Shown here piece after piece: positions 17,741-27,504 of a stretch of DNA of 64,000 nucleotides. The DNA lies in the NCBI RefSeq assembly GCF_014199395.1, contig NZ_JACIJM010000012.1:1-64000 (forward strand). Direction: 5' to 3'. This DNA is from Yoonia ponticola (GTDB taxonomy: Bacteria; Pseudomonadota; Alphaproteobacteria; Rhodobacterales; Rhodobacteraceae). The stretch's first letter is position 1, and each line of letters opens with the position of its first letter. The translations under genes and the position numbers were made by a program. A model generated the notes under the pieces. The model was given only the letters and a program-made list of their open reading frames with translations, had not been told where the DNA came from and ran no database searches.

Positions 17741-17887
17741 AGCGTCATTGTTCCAAAGCACTCCGCCCATTTTGCGGTCAAACTCTGGCTTTTTGACGAA
17801 AAGCGCACCCGCGCGGATAAAAATACACCTGCGAGGTTGCGATAGGATTAAGATTGGTTTGTGGCTTTCGCCAGTGACAGCACAAAT

Positions 17888-17914
17888 CGCGGCCACCCTC
17901 GCAGAGAGGCCGCG
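17888..17914 (-). terminator. possible terminator after the GT61 gene
   Basis: cgcggcc at 17888-17894 pairs with ggccgcg at 17908-17914 across a 13-base loop, about 30 bases beyond the stop of the minus-strand GT61 gene. There is no clear T-run after the stem on that strand, so termination by this hairpin is only possible. Confidence 0.35.
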
Positions 17915-17943
17915 CAGTGTGAGACCTGTTCAATCAATAGGCG

Positions 17944-19053
17944 TTACGGTTTGACGTAACGCTTGAAGCCTACTTTTTGAGCCACAGCCAATTCTTCGAC
18001 CAGTTCAGCAAGGTCCGCATCCGAGAACGGCGCCCAACGTTCGCCCCCCGAAATAAACCCGCCTTCTTTCAAGCGATCATACAGGATGCCGAAATCGACC
18101 TCGCCAAAGGACACGCGGCTTGGCCGGTTGTCCTGCTCTGGAATCCAGTCTTGGACCAAGGCAGAAATCGTGGTGGTTTCGATCTCTTGGAACGCTTTGA
18201 GCTGACGCGCGAAAATCTCGTCCAGATTACCAGCACGCCGCGCAATACAGGCAACCTTTTGATTTGCATCACAGACCAATGCGGCCATGTGTAACGGTGA
18301 TCCGTCGATGGAAATGATATGTGTCGCGGCCTTATAAGCAGCGATTTGTTCTTCAAAGTTATGCTTTTGCGGGTGGAACGCCGTGTAGCCTTCAGCCTCG
18401 AGCAGTGCTTCGAGCCGTTTTTCACCCAGCATAGAGCCACGCGCAGGCGGCAGGGCCGAGCGTGATACGTAGATTTTCTTGTCGCCTTGTGGCGCTACAC
18501 CTTTGCCACCTTTGGATTTGATCCAATCGCGGAATTCAGGTGCGCCCTCGATCATCTCGAACATGCCGAAACCCTGCTGTGGGACATATAATGTCTCAAC
18601 ACGTGTCGGATCTTCGATGTTGATGACGGGAATATCCACGCCCAGCATTTCAATCAGCGGACGGAACACGCCAACCACATGCTGCGGCCGGTTCTGGAAT
18701 TTCGGCACAAAGGCAATCCCGTCGATCTTCCCTTTCAGGTGGTCAACCGCCCAAAACCTGCAAATGCTTTCCACCAGAAAATGACCAAAGTGACCAAAGA
18801 GCGGCCCCGCGTACATATAAGACCCTTCAAGGTCCACAATATCGCCCGCATCCGGCATCGCGGGCTCCAGATTGATCTGGTTGGTGTTGCGCCATGTGAT
18901 CGAATTTTCGACAAAATTGCCGTCCGCATCCAGCACACCGGATTTCTGCACCGATCGGTTCGCATCACCCTTGGGCGGTGGAATCACCAAAGCGCCTTTG
19001 AGGCAAACTGTGTTATCAACGATTGGTTGGTCTAATGAAGGGGCAGTGAACAT
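17944..19053 (-). CDS. glycosyltransferase family 61 protein
   Basis: From ATG 19053 the protein has 369 residues and resembles the GT61 (DUF563) family: a GHFGHFLVESICRFWAV segment with the conserved His/Glu, KIYVSRSALP, and a C-terminal ISIDGSPLHMAALV that is the equivalent of the GAxLxN region. GT61 enzymes transfer xylose, arabinose or related sugars; bacterial members are mostly uncharacterised and sit in capsule loci. Upstream in-frame ATGs (to 19143) would add residues without similarity. The divergent neighbour is a GT2-hydrolase fusion. Confidence 0.8.
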   Translation of the reverse strand: MFTAPSLDQPIVDNTVCLKGALVIPPPKGDANRSVQKSGVLDADGNFVENSITWRNTNQINLEPAMPDAGDIVDLEGSYMYAGPLFGHFGHFLVESICRFWAVDHLKGKIDGIAFVPKFQNRPQHVVGVFRPLIEMLGVDIPVINIEDPTRVETLYVPQQGFGMFEMIEGAPEFRDWIKSKGGKGVAPQGDKKIYVSRSALPPARGSMLGEKRLEALLEAEGYTAFHPQKHNFEEQIAAYKAATHIISIDGSPLHMAALVCDANQKVACIARRAGNLDEIFARQLKAFQEIETTTISALVQDWIPEQDNRPSRVSFGEVDFGILYDRLKEGGFISGGERWAPFSDADLAELVEELAVAQKVGFKRYVKP

Positions 19054-19241
19054 GAACAAGCCTGTTTTATCTGTAACTATACCCCCGATATCGTGGCCGG
19101 GGTGGCAAAGCAATGAACCCTCGACGTGGCATATCTGTGGCAACTGGCGAAAATTCCCCGCAGATGGGTTGGTTGTGCCATATACACGCCCTCTTTAGGG
19201 TTTAGCAGTATCCTTAAGCCGCACTCAGACGGATAGAGCAG

Positions 19242-21209
19242 ATGACACAGACGACAACACTCATTGCAACCGCACGCAACGAAGGCCCATTTTTACTGGA
19301 ATGGACTGCCTATCATCGTGCGATTGGCTTTGACCGGATCATCATCCTGTCCGACATGAGCGCAGATGGGTCCGAATATCTGCTTGATGCGCTGGATGCA
19401 GCCGAGGCGATCACCCATATCCCGATCTCTGGCCTGCCAGCCGCCCCCGGCAATGGACACCGCAACCGCGCTTATGCCCATGCGTTGACACTGCCCGCCG
19501 TCCAAAATGCGGATTGGGTCATGGTGCTGGATATCGACGAATACCTGAACATTCATGCAGGCGACGGCACCGTGGGCGATCTGTTGGGCGCGATCGACAA
19601 TCTGGACGACACCCATGTGATCAGCCCGAACTGGCGGATCTTTGGCAATGCGGGCCATGCGGGCTACGCGGATCAATCCGTGCTCTCGACCCTGACCCGC
19701 GCCAATCCCGAAACACCTGTTTTGCATGACAAACACCTTGGCCTGAAATCCATGTTCCGCCCCGGTCCTGTGATCCGTATCGGGCCACACCGCCCACAAT
19801 TGAACGCCGCGCATACCAGCGGCAAGGTGCCCACCATCTGGCGCAATGGCGCGGGCGACGATGTGACCGACCGGTTGTTGCTCAAGGGTTGGTCCGCAAA
19901 CGCGCAGACACGCGGCAGCACGCTTGCGCAGATCAACCACTATATGATCCGCTCAAATGCGATCTTTGCGCTGCATAACCTGATCGACGACCCGCTGGGC
20001 GGCGAACAAAGCCCGCTGTCGATTGCCGATCATACGGTGTTCAACACCAACCATGTGGCGGAAACCTCGATCAGCCGTTGGGCCAAAGCCACCGCCGCAG
20101 AGGTTAAACGCCTGCGCCAAGATGACGATATAGACCAAGCTCACCTCGACACTGTTGCAGAGTTCCAGACCCTGATTGGTGAAATGCAGCTTGAGGCCGC
20201 AGCCGACACAACCAGTTCTATTACTGCACTTTTGTCGCCAGAAAAGACCAAAGCCATCATGCAATCCCAAGCCGCGATGCCAGACACCGATGCCGTCCAA
20301 GAAGACGACAACCCGCTGCAACTGGTGGACCCCAATGACATTGCACCCCGTTGGCTGGCCGATCTGCGCCGCTCGGATCACCGCAAAGGCTGGTATTATT
20401 CCGACGAAAAATTCGCAGCCCAGATGTCCTTTCGCACCACCGACACGTTGATCGTCTCCTTCGACAACCTGTCTTCGGTCAAAGAACCGTCCTTGGCCCG
20501 CGAAACATGGGGCTATCCATTCTACCGCTCTGAAGGCTGGTCGCACCTCGGCGTCATGTCCTTCGAGAAAAACTGGTTCCGCGACGAGGCCCTGTTCAAC
20601 TTCCTTGAAGGCCAAGCCAAAGCGGGCCTGTTCAAGCGGTTCAAGCGCGTCGTCATGACCGGCACTTCGATGGGGGCTTATGCCGCGACCGCCTTTGCCC
20701 ACCTAGCACCGGGCTGCACCGTGATGGCGTTCTCGCCGCAATCGACGCTGGATAAGAAACTGGTGCCGTGGGAAAAACGCTTTGGCTCTGGCCGCAAACA
20801 AGATTGGTCAGGCCGCTACCGCGACGCCCCTGATTATTGCAGCAAAGCCAAAGATGTCTTCATCATCTACGACCCGTATTTTGAACCGGACCGGCTACAT
20901 GCGGACCGCTATCAAGGCGACAATGTCCACCATCTAAAAAGCTGGTATTCCTCGCATAAATCCGCGCTGTTCATGCGCCGCGCCGATATGTTGAAAGGTG
21001 TGATGCAAGCCGCCGTCGCAGGCGAAATGACCCCGCATCTCTATTACCAGATGTTCCGGTCGCGCCGCGATCTGCCGTGGTATTATCACGGGCTCGCCGA
21101 TCACGCGATCCAAGCGGGGCACACAGGCTTGGCACGCCTCATGGCCGGATATCTGGCCAAAAAAGGACGCCCCGCGATTGCCCGCTCAATTGAGGACCGG
21201 ATCAAATGA
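19242..21209 (+). CDS. GT2-like glycosyltransferase fused to an alpha/beta-hydrolase-like domain
   Basis: The 655-residue protein has a family-2-like glycosyltransferase domain (Glyco_tranf_2_4 type) in its first ~250 residues: IATARNEGPFLLEWTAYHR and the metal-binding LDIDE (96-100). A variable linker follows (~280-370). The C-terminal part (from ~380) contains MTGTSMGAYAATAFAH near residue 474, a GxSxG nucleophile elbow, in a predicted alpha/beta-hydrolase fold. The hydrolase could be an esterase or acyltransferase acting on the same glycan, but the acid and histidine of a triad cannot be assigned safely. Its stop overlaps the GSCFA gene start (ATGA), starting a long operon towards the rml and kds genes. 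Confidence 0.75.
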   Translation: MTQTTTLIATARNEGPFLLEWTAYHRAIGFDRIIILSDMSADGSEYLLDALDAAEAITHIPISGLPAAPGNGHRNRAYAHALTLPAVQNADWVMVLDIDEYLNIHAGDGTVGDLLGAIDNLDDTHVISPNWRIFGNAGHAGYADQSVLSTLTRANPETPVLHDKHLGLKSMFRPGPVIRIGPHRPQLNAAHTSGKVPTIWRNGAGDDVTDRLLLKGWSANAQTRGSTLAQINHYMIRSNAIFALHNLIDDPLGGEQSPLSIADHTVFNTNHVAETSISRWAKATAAEVKRLRQDDDIDQAHLDTVAEFQTLIGEMQLEAAADTTSSITALLSPEKTKAIMQSQAAMPDTDAVQEDDNPLQLVDPNDIAPRWLADLRRSDHRKGWYYSDEKFAAQMSFRTTDTLIVSFDNLSSVKEPSLARETWGYPFYRSEGWSHLGVMSFEKNWFRDEALFNFLEGQAKAGLFKRFKRVVMTGTSMGAYAATAFAHLAPGCTVMAFSPQSTLDKKLVPWEKRFGSGRKQDWSGRYRDAPDYCSKAKDVFIIYDPYFEPDRLHADRYQGDNVHHLKSWYSSHKSALFMRRADMLKGVMQAAVAGEMTPHLYYQMFRSRRDLPWYYHGLADHAIQAGHTGLARLMAGYLAKKGRPAIARSIEDRIK

Positions 21210-22543
21210 CCGATAAACCGCTTTCCAGCATCAGCGCAGCCGCGGCTTACGACAACGCAAAGTCCAACAAACTGCGCAGCTACCCATCGCCCAAACGGGA
21301 CGGCGACAGATTATACCCGCTCGCAGCCCCATCCGCGAAACCATCGTTTGCGATGAAGCCCACGGACAGCGTTTTCACTATCGGCTCGTGCTTTGCCCGT
21401 AACGTGGAATCCGCGCTACTGGATATCGGCATGACCGTCACCAGCAACGAAGATCAGTTGGGCGTGGTCGGTGATAGCCTTGGGTTCACGCCGAACTTCT
21501 TTAACAAATACTCGATCCATTCGATTTATAATGATCTGAAATGGGCCTTGGAACGCGACACCTACCCCGGTGATGCGATCATCTATCCGATGCATAAAGA
21601 CGGGCTTTATGCGGATATGCAGTTGGGCATGTCCAAACTCGAATTTGGCATGGACGACATTCGTGATTTCCGGACCCGTTACTTAGACGTGATGGCACGC
21701 GCCCGCGATGCGGATGTGGTGATCATCACGCTGGGCTATGTAGAGACGTGGTACGACACCAAACTGGAGATTTACCTCAACACATCCCCGCCGCAGCCTT
21801 TAATCAAAGCAGAGCCAAACCGCTTTGAATTTCGCGTGCTGTCTTACAATGATATTTTGACCGCACTGCATGATGTACACGCTTTGCTGCTCAAACACCG
21901 CACCAAACCGCTTAAAATGTTGGTGACGGTCAGCCCCGTTCCGCTACTGTCCACATTCCGCGATGTTGATGTGTTGGTGGCCAATACCTACTCCAAATCC
22001 GTTCAACGCGCCGCCATCGACGAATTCATCCGCGACGCGGACGGCGTGGATTATTTCCCATCTTATGAATTTGTGATCCTGTCGAACCCGGAACTCGCTT
22101 GGGCGCGCGGCGACTACCGCCATGTCTCGCCTGATCTCGTGGCGCGGATCATGTCTAACGTGGTCACGCAATACGTCGAAGGGGCCGAAGACACGGCTAT
22201 GACCACCCAAGCGTTACAAGCCTCGACGCGGATGCTGTACAAAGTCGAGGACTACGCTGGCGTCAAAGCGTTACACAGCAAACACCCTGACATCTTTGCC
22301 TCTGACGCGGACCTGCTGGTGATGCTCGGCAATGCCCACACCAAAACTCGCGAAATCGAGACCGCTTTTGGATTGTTTGCACAGGCACATACGCTCGCCC
22401 CGAAAAAACCAGCCCCGCTGGAACGGCTGATTACGCTCTGCCGTCCGATGCGCGAGTTGGATCAAGCCAAAGAATTAATGCGAAAACATGCACAATTATT
22501 CCCAAATCGCGATACTTTCCGCAAAAATGCTACATTCTGGTAA
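21206..22543 (+). CDS. GSCFA domain protein with TPR-like tail
   Basis: The 445-residue product carries the name-giving GSCFA motif (60-64, in VFTIGSCFARNVESAL), characteristic of a GDSL/SGNH-like family linked to carbohydrate modification. ITLGYVETWYD and SPVPLLSTFRD are further family-typical pieces. After about residue 330 the sequence becomes helical, TPR-like (YKVEDYAGVKALHSKHPDIF, later GLFAQAHTLAPKKPAPLERL). It overlaps the upstream GT2-hydrolase gene by four bases. I infer a glycan O-modifying enzyme, perhaps an esterase or acyltransferase. No member with this exact architecture is known to me as characterised. Confidence 0.8.
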   Translation: MTDKPLSSISAAAAYDNAKSNKLRSYPSPKRDGDRLYPLAAPSAKPSFAMKPTDSVFTIGSCFARNVESALLDIGMTVTSNEDQLGVVGDSLGFTPNFFNKYSIHSIYNDLKWALERDTYPGDAIIYPMHKDGLYADMQLGMSKLEFGMDDIRDFRTRYLDVMARARDADVVIITLGYVETWYDTKLEIYLNTSPPQPLIKAEPNRFEFRVLSYNDILTALHDVHALLLKHRTKPLKMLVTVSPVPLLSTFRDVDVLVANTYSKSVQRAAIDEFIRDADGVDYFPSYEFVILSNPELAWARGDYRHVSPDLVARIMSNVVTQYVEGAEDTAMTTQALQASTRMLYKVEDYAGVKALHSKHPDIFASDADLLVMLGNAHTKTREIETAFGLFAQAHTLAPKKPAPLERLITLCRPMRELDQAKELMRKHAQLFPNRDTFRKNATFW

Positions 22544-22580
22544 CAACCTGCACCTAGGCTGAACCAAAAATACGAGGCTA

Positions 22581-24128
22581 ATGATGTACGACGATCTAAC
22601 GACAGCAGCAATTCACGCAGGCACTGACAAGTTCGGACTGCACGATTACACCCCCAACTATAACAAATTGTTCCAGCACCTGCGCGATCAACCGATCCGG
22701 GTTCTTGAAATTGGGGTAGGCGGTTATGCGGACGATGATCGCGGTGGACAGTCATTAGAAGTGTGGCGCGACTATTTTCCCAATGCGCAGATCACCGGCA
22801 TCGATATCCAAAAGAAAACGATGGACCTCGGCCCGCGCGTCGAAATCCTGCAAGGCAGTCAGGTCGACGCCGATTTTTTAAAAGAACTCGTCGCCAAACG
22901 TGGCCCGTTTGATATCATCGTGGACGACGGCAGCCACCGCAATGAGCATATCGTGGAAAGCTTTCAACTGCTGTTCCCGACCTTGGTGCCGGGCGGGATT
23001 TACGTGGCCGAAGACGTGCAAACCTCGTTTCACCCCCGCTTTGGTGGCAGCCTTGAGATGACAGCGCCCAATGCGGTTGGTCATTTCGGCCAGATCGCCC
23101 AAGACCTGTCTGCGCATGACGACATCGCCGCGATGGAACGCTTTCACAACATGATCGCGATGCACAAAACCAAAGACGGTGCTGTGCGGGATGTGTTCAC
23201 CTCGCCGTTGTTTGCACCTTTTACGACCAACGCACCCGCGCTGACCGTAGTCGGCCCGCAGCCTGATCTGCCCTTTACGACCAAACCCGCGACCGACAGC
23301 AGCGACCTGCTGATCCTGACCGCAGATGCCAGCACCACGCCCGCCGATATCGAGACGCATTTTGACACGCTCGCGGACAACGGCGTCATGGTGATCCAAT
23401 GTGATGCACCGACCGCCGATCTGTCGCGCTACATCCAACACCGCTTTACCATGGTCGATCACGTTGAAATCGTCGTGCATCACCCCGATGCGCCGATTGA
23501 TGATTATGCGGGCCAAATCTACGCGGTTGAACGCTACAAAACCGCGTTTATCCTACACAAATCGCCCAATCGCTACCCGTCCAACTTTGCCTATGACGCA
23601 ACCAATCCGCAGGCCGCCGCGGCCATCGCGCATATGGGCGATGTCCTGAAAACCAGCGATCAGCCCGGTGGTTTGGTGCAATACGCCAGCATCCTGTCGC
23701 GCTATATCGACGTCGCGGCCTCTGCAGAGACGATCAACAAACTGACCGCGCTCAATGCCAATTCCCGTGAATATTACCAGATGGCCGGCGCGCTTGCCCG
23801 ATCAGAAAAGCGGATGGATGACGCTTGCGCCTTGTTCATCGCCGCCTTGGAAAAATTCCCGCATGACCCGCAGTTCAGCGTCATGCTGGCCGCGATCTAT
23901 GCCAACCAGAAAAAAACCGAACTCGCGGAAACGACACTGCGCGAGGCTCATGCAGCATACCCCCGCGCCCGCAACATCGTCGCAGCCCTCACACGGGCCT
24001 TGGAAAACAAGGGCGACATCAGCGAGGCCAAGGCGCTTGTGGAAAGCACAATCAATCTATTTCCACAGAATATGCGCCCCGGCCGCCTTGAAATTTTGCT
24101 GCGTCTGGAACAGACACTAGAGAGTTAA
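22581..24128 (+). CDS. class I SAM methyltransferase with C-terminal TPR region
   Basis: The N-terminal ~330 residues resemble the MycE/rebeccamycin-type sugar O-methyltransferases: GTDKFGLHDYTPNYNKLF, VLEIGVGGYADDD (SAM site, 41-53), ITGIDIQKK, and IIVDDGSHRNEH (metal/catalytic region near 112-123). The domain is closed by KSPNRYPSNFAYD, as in that family, but with an extra ~100-residue stretch before it. The last ~130 residues form TPR-like helices. Two ATGs (22581, 22584) precede; the second has better spacing from GAGG. Probably O-methylates a deoxysugar such as rhamnose, given rmlCBDA directly downstream. Confidence 0.82.
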   Translation: MMYDDLTTAAIHAGTDKFGLHDYTPNYNKLFQHLRDQPIRVLEIGVGGYADDDRGGQSLEVWRDYFPNAQITGIDIQKKTMDLGPRVEILQGSQVDADFLKELVAKRGPFDIIVDDGSHRNEHIVESFQLLFPTLVPGGIYVAEDVQTSFHPRFGGSLEMTAPNAVGHFGQIAQDLSAHDDIAAMERFHNMIAMHKTKDGAVRDVFTSPLFAPFTTNAPALTVVGPQPDLPFTTKPATDSSDLLILTADASTTPADIETHFDTLADNGVMVIQCDAPTADLSRYIQHRFTMVDHVEIVVHHPDAPIDDYAGQIYAVERYKTAFILHKSPNRYPSNFAYDATNPQAAAAIAHMGDVLKTSDQPGGLVQYASILSRYIDVAASAETINKLTALNANSREYYQMAGALARSEKRMDDACALFIAALEKFPHDPQFSVMLAAIYANQKKTELAETTLREAHAAYPRARNIVAALTRALENKGDISEAKALVESTINLFPQNMRPGRLEILLRLEQTLES

Positions 24129-24179
24129 TTCAGACCGGTGACACCAGCGGTCACCCCTTAATCAAAGGCCGCGTTACCC

Positions 24180-24749
24180 ATGCAAATCACGCCAACAGAC
24201 CTGCCTGACGTTTTAGAGATCACCCCCGCCCGTTTCGGCGATCACCGTGGGTTCTTTTCAGAGACATGGAACCGCAAAGCTCTCGCCGAGGCCGGTCTTG
24301 ATATTGATTTCTGCCAAGACAATCATTCGCTCTCGGCAGAGCGGCACACCCTGCGCGGTCTGCACTTTCAGGCCCCGCCATCCGCGCAGGACAAACTGAT
24401 CCGTGTGGTTGCAGGCACAATTCTGGACGTGGCCGTGGACATTCGCCGCGGTTCGCCCACTTACGCGCAATGGGTCGCGGTGCCGTTGTCAGCCGACACT
24501 GGCAACCAGTTGTTTGTGCCCAAAGGGTTCTTGCACGGCTTTCTCACGCTCACGCCTGATGTCCAAGTCGTCTACAAATGCTCTGATTATTACGCGCCAG
24601 ACACAGACGGCAGCATTCGCTGGAACGACCCGACCATCGCAATCGACTGGGGCGTGAATGAGGGCGACGTGACCCTGTCCGGCAAAGATGCCGACGCGCC
24701 GTTCCTTGCCGATTTCGACACCCCCTTCACCTTTGAGGCCCAATCATGA
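24180..24749 (+). CDS. rmlC: dTDP-4-dehydrorhamnose 3,5-epimerase
   Basis: The 189-residue cupin enzyme shows the RmlC marks: [16 protein letters not shown] with the catalytic His62, [30 protein letters not shown] and YKCSDYYAP carrying the active-site Tyr. It makes dTDP-4-keto-L-rhamnose, the third step to dTDP-L-rhamnose. It is the first of rmlC-B-D-A, with a short hairpin (ggtgac/gtcacc, 24138-24155) in the 51-base gap upstream. It overlaps rmlB by four bases. Confidence 0.95.
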   Translation: MQITPTDLPDVLEITPARFGDHRGFFSETWNRKALAEAGLDIDFCQDNHSLSAERHTLRGLHFQAPPSAQDKLIRVVAGTILDVAVDIRRGSPTYAQWVAVPLSADTGNQLFVPKGFLHGFLTLTPDVQVVYKCSDYYAPDTDGSIRWNDPTIAIDWGVNEGDVTLSGKDADAPFLADFDTPFTFEAQS

Positions 24750-25786
24750 AGTTGTTAGTTACCGGCGGTGCCGGGTTTATTGGTTCCGCCGTTGTGCGTC
24801 AGGCGATCCGCGATGGTCACGCGGTCGTTAATCTCGACAAGCTGACCTACGCCGCTTGTCTCGAAAATGTGGCCGATGTTTCCGACCACGCAAACTACAC
24901 ATTTGTGCAGGCCGATATCTGTGATCGCGCCGCATTAGACAGCATTCTCGCCGATCATCAGCCCGATGCCATCATGCATCTGGCCGCTGAATCCCATGTG
25001 GATCGGTCCATCGACGGGCCGGGTGAGTTCATCATCACCAACATCAACGGCACCTACACGATGCTAGAGGCCGCCCGTGCCTATTGGGAAGGCCGCGGAA
25101 AACCCGATGATTTCCGGTTCCACCATATCTCAACGGACGAAGTGTTCGGATCGCTCGGCAAGACCGGCATGTTCACCGAGGACACGTCCTATGATCCACG
25201 CAGCCCCTACTCTGCGTCCAAGGCATCCAGCGATCATCTGGTCCGCGCGTGGCACGAAACCTATGGGCTGCCTGTGGTCCTGTCGAACTGTTCAAACAAC
25301 TACGGCCCCTATCATTTCCCCGAAAAACTGATCCCCGTCGTGATCCTAAATGCGCTGGCGGGCAAGCCAATCCCGATCTACGGCGCGGGCGACAACATCC
25401 GCGACTGGCTTTATGTCGAGGACCACGCCGACGCGCTGCTGACCGTTGTGCAAAAAGGCGCGCTGGGTCGTAGCTACAACATCGGCGGCGAGAACGAGGC
25501 GACAAACCTTGATCTGGTCCGCATGATTTGCGCCGTATTAGACACTAAAAAACCGGGTACAGCGCCTTATGCCGACCTGATCACCTTTGTCACAGACCGC
25601 CCCGGCCATGATGCCCGCTATGCGATTGACCCGCAGCGGATCAGCACTGAATTGGGCTGGCGGCCATCGGTCACGCTGGAACAAGGTTTGGAAAAAACCG
25701 TGCAATGGTATCTCGACAACGAGGCGTGGTGGAAACCGCTGCAAGCCCGCGACGGCGTTGGCGTGCGTTTGGGGACCAAAGCATGA
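24746..25786 (+). CDS. rmlB: dTDP-glucose 4,6-dehydratase
   Basis: At 346 residues this is a full-length Rml[11 protein letters not shown] (6-15) for [26 protein letters not shown] (about 128-137) with the catalytic Asp/Glu, [15 protein letters not shown] with Tyr/Lys, and the later [17 protein letters not shown]. It converts dTDP-glucose to dTDP-4-keto-6-deoxyglucose. ATGA overlaps join it to rmlC upstream and rmlD downstream. The 4-keto intermediate could also feed other deoxysugar branches, although no aminotransferase for this is visible here. Confidence 0.96.
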   Translation: MKLLVTGGAGFIGSAVVRQAIRDGHAVVNLDKLTYAACLENVADVSDHANYTFVQADICDRAALDSILADHQPDAIMHLAAESHVDRSIDGPGEFIITNINGTYTMLEAARAYWEGRGKPDDFRFHHISTDEVFGSLGKTGMFTEDTSYDPRSPYSASKASSDHLVRAWHETYGLPVVLSNCSNNYGPYHFPEKLIPVVILNALAGKPIPIYGAGDNIRDWLYVEDHADALLTVVQKGALGRSYNIGGENEATNLDLVRMICAVLDTKKPGTAPYADLITFVTDRPGHDARYAIDPQRISTELGWRPSVTLEQGLEKTVQWYLDNEAWWKPLQARDGVGVRLGTKA

Positions 25787-26634
25787 GGGTTCTGGTTTTC
25801 GGTGAAAACGGACAAGTCGCCACATCCCTGCGCAAACGTGCGGGCGATATCGACGTCATCTGCCTTGGCCGCGATCAAGCCGATCTCGGCGCGCCCGACA
25901 TGCTGCGCGCCGCGATTGAGGCGACAGATGCCGACGTCATCATCAACGCCGCAGCCTACACAGCCGTTGATAAGGCGGAAACAGACAGCGATCAGGCCGA
26001 ACAGGTGAACCATTTGGCGGTTGGCACCATGGCCCGCGCTGCTGCGAAACGCGGCATCCCGTTCCTACATATCTCCACCGATTACGTATTTCCGGGCGAC
26101 GGCGACCAGCCTTGGCAACCCGATGACGAGACTGGCGCACTTGGCGTGTACGGCGCCACCAAACGGCGTGGCGAAGAAGCGATTGAAATGGCGGGCGGTG
26201 TCTATGCTGTCCTGCGCACCTCTTGGGTTGTCTCGTCCACCGGCAATAACTTCGTCAAAACCATGCTGCGGCTCGGTGCGGACCGCGATGTGCTGACCAT
26301 CATCGACGACCAAACAGGTGGGCCAACAGCCGCTGACGATATCGCTGATGCACTACTGACCATGGCCCGTGCCTATGCGGATGGACGCAAAGACAGCGGC
26401 ATCTACCACTTCTCAGGCGCACCAGATTGCACATGGGCAGGCTTTGCCGCCGAGATATTCGATCAAGCAGGCATCACCTGCGAAATCACCCCGATCCCCA
26501 CAACAGACTACCCGACACCAGCGGCCCGTCCGCTGAACTCGCGACTTGATTGTTCCACGTTAGAGACTGATTTTGGCATCAAACGCCCCGATTGGCGCAA
26601 AAGCCTCGTTACCATTGTAAAGGACCTCACATGA
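25783..26634 (+). CDS. rmlD: dTDP-4-dehydrorhamnose reductase
   Basis: The 283-residue enzyme starts at ATG 25783, overlapping the rmlB stop. Earlier in-frame starts lie inside rmlB. It has GENGQVA (7-13) as the nucleotide loop, [22 protein letters not shown] (about 98-107) and [10 protein letters not shown] (Tyr/Lys near 123-127), all classic RmlD. It reduces dTDP-4-keto-L-rhamnose to dTDP-L-rhamnose with NADPH. The four-base overlap with rmlA continues the tight coupling. Confidence 0.95.
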   Translation: MRVLVFGENGQVATSLRKRAGDIDVICLGRDQADLGAPDMLRAAIEATDADVIINAAAYTAVDKAETDSDQAEQVNHLAVGTMARAAAKRGIPFLHISTDYVFPGDGDQPWQPDDETGALGVYGATKRRGEEAIEMAGGVYAVLRTSWVVSSTGNNFVKTMLRLGADRDVLTIIDDQTGGPTAADDIADALLTMARAYADGRKDSGIYHFSGAPDCTWAGFAAEIFDQAGITCEITPIPTTDYPTPAARPLNSRLDCSTLETDFGIKRPDWRKSLVTIVKDLT

Positions 26635-27500
26635 CACGCAAAGGCATTATCCTCGCGGGCGGCTCTGGCACGCGGCTGTATCCGATCACCATGGCGGTCT
26701 CGAAACAACTGCTGCCGATCTACGATAAACCGATGATTTACTACCCGATCAGCACGTTGATGCTGTCCGGTATCCGCGAGATCGCGATCATCACCACGCC
26801 GCAGGACCAAGACCAGTTCAAGCGCGTGCTTGGCGATGGATCACAATGGGGCGTCAGCTTTACATGGATCATCCAAGATAGCCCTGACGGTCTGGCACAG
26901 GCGTATCTGCTGGCCGAAAATTTCCTCGACGGCGCACCCTCTGCAATGGTCTTGGGCGACAACTTGTTCTTTGGCCACGGCCTGACCGAAATGCTACAAA
27001 AGGCCAATGGTAGAGACGAAAATGCAGTCTTTGGCTACCAAGTCCGCGATCCGGAACGCTACGGCGTCGTTGGGTTTGGCGAAGACGGGTCTGTGACTAG
27101 CATCGTTGAAAAGCCGGAAAACCCTGCGTCGAACTTCGCGGTGACTGGGCTCTATTTCCTTGATGGTGACGCACCTAAAAAGGCCCGCGAAATCAAACCA
27201 TCCCCGCGCGGCGAGCTGGAAATCACCACATTGTTGGAGCTCTACCTCGCCGAAGGCAAGCTGCAAGTCCACAAAATGGGTCGCGGCTACGCTTGGCTTG
27301 ATACTGGCACCCACGCCTCGCTGCTTGATGCAGGCAACTTTGCGCGGACGCTGGAAAACCGCCAAGGGCTGCAAACAGGCTGCCTTGAGGAAATCGCATT
27401 CGAGAACGGTTGGATCACACCAGAGCAGTTGCGCGAACGCGCCGCGATGTTTGCTAAAAACGCATATGGTGACTATCTACTGCGTCTCATAGACGGATAG
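26631..27500 (+). CDS. rmlA: glucose-1-phosphate thymidylyltransferase
   Basis: The 289-residue protein from ATG 26631 is a typical RmlA: ILAGGSGTRLYPIT (N-terminal G-x-G-T-R-L nucleotide loop), SKQLLPIYDKPMIYYP, VLGDNLFFGHG with the metal-binding Asp, and YAWLDTGTHASLLDA near the end. It makes dTDP-glucose from dTTP and glucose-1-phosphate, the entry to rhamnose synthesis. It sits last in rmlCBDA, four bases before kdsD, so deoxysugar and Kdo supply are probably co-expressed. Confidence 0.96.
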   Translation: MTRKGIILAGGSGTRLYPITMAVSKQLLPIYDKPMIYYPISTLMLSGIREIAIITTPQDQDQFKRVLGDGSQWGVSFTWIIQDSPDGLAQAYLLAENFLDGAPSAMVLGDNLFFGHGLTEMLQKANGRDENAVFGYQVRDPERYGVVGFGEDGSVTSIVEKPENPASNFAVTGLYFLDGDAPKKAREIKPSPRGELEITTLLELYLAEGKLQVHKMGRGYAWLDTGTHASLLDAGNFARTLENRQGLQTGCLEEIAFENGWITPEQLRERAAMFAKNAYGDYLLRLIDG

Positions 27501-27504
27501 CCCC

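Noticed and set aside
19953..20702. Minus-strand open frame opposite the GT2-hydrolase gene
   Set aside because: No recognisable domain and no ribosome site; the plus-strand frame has clear catalytic motifs.
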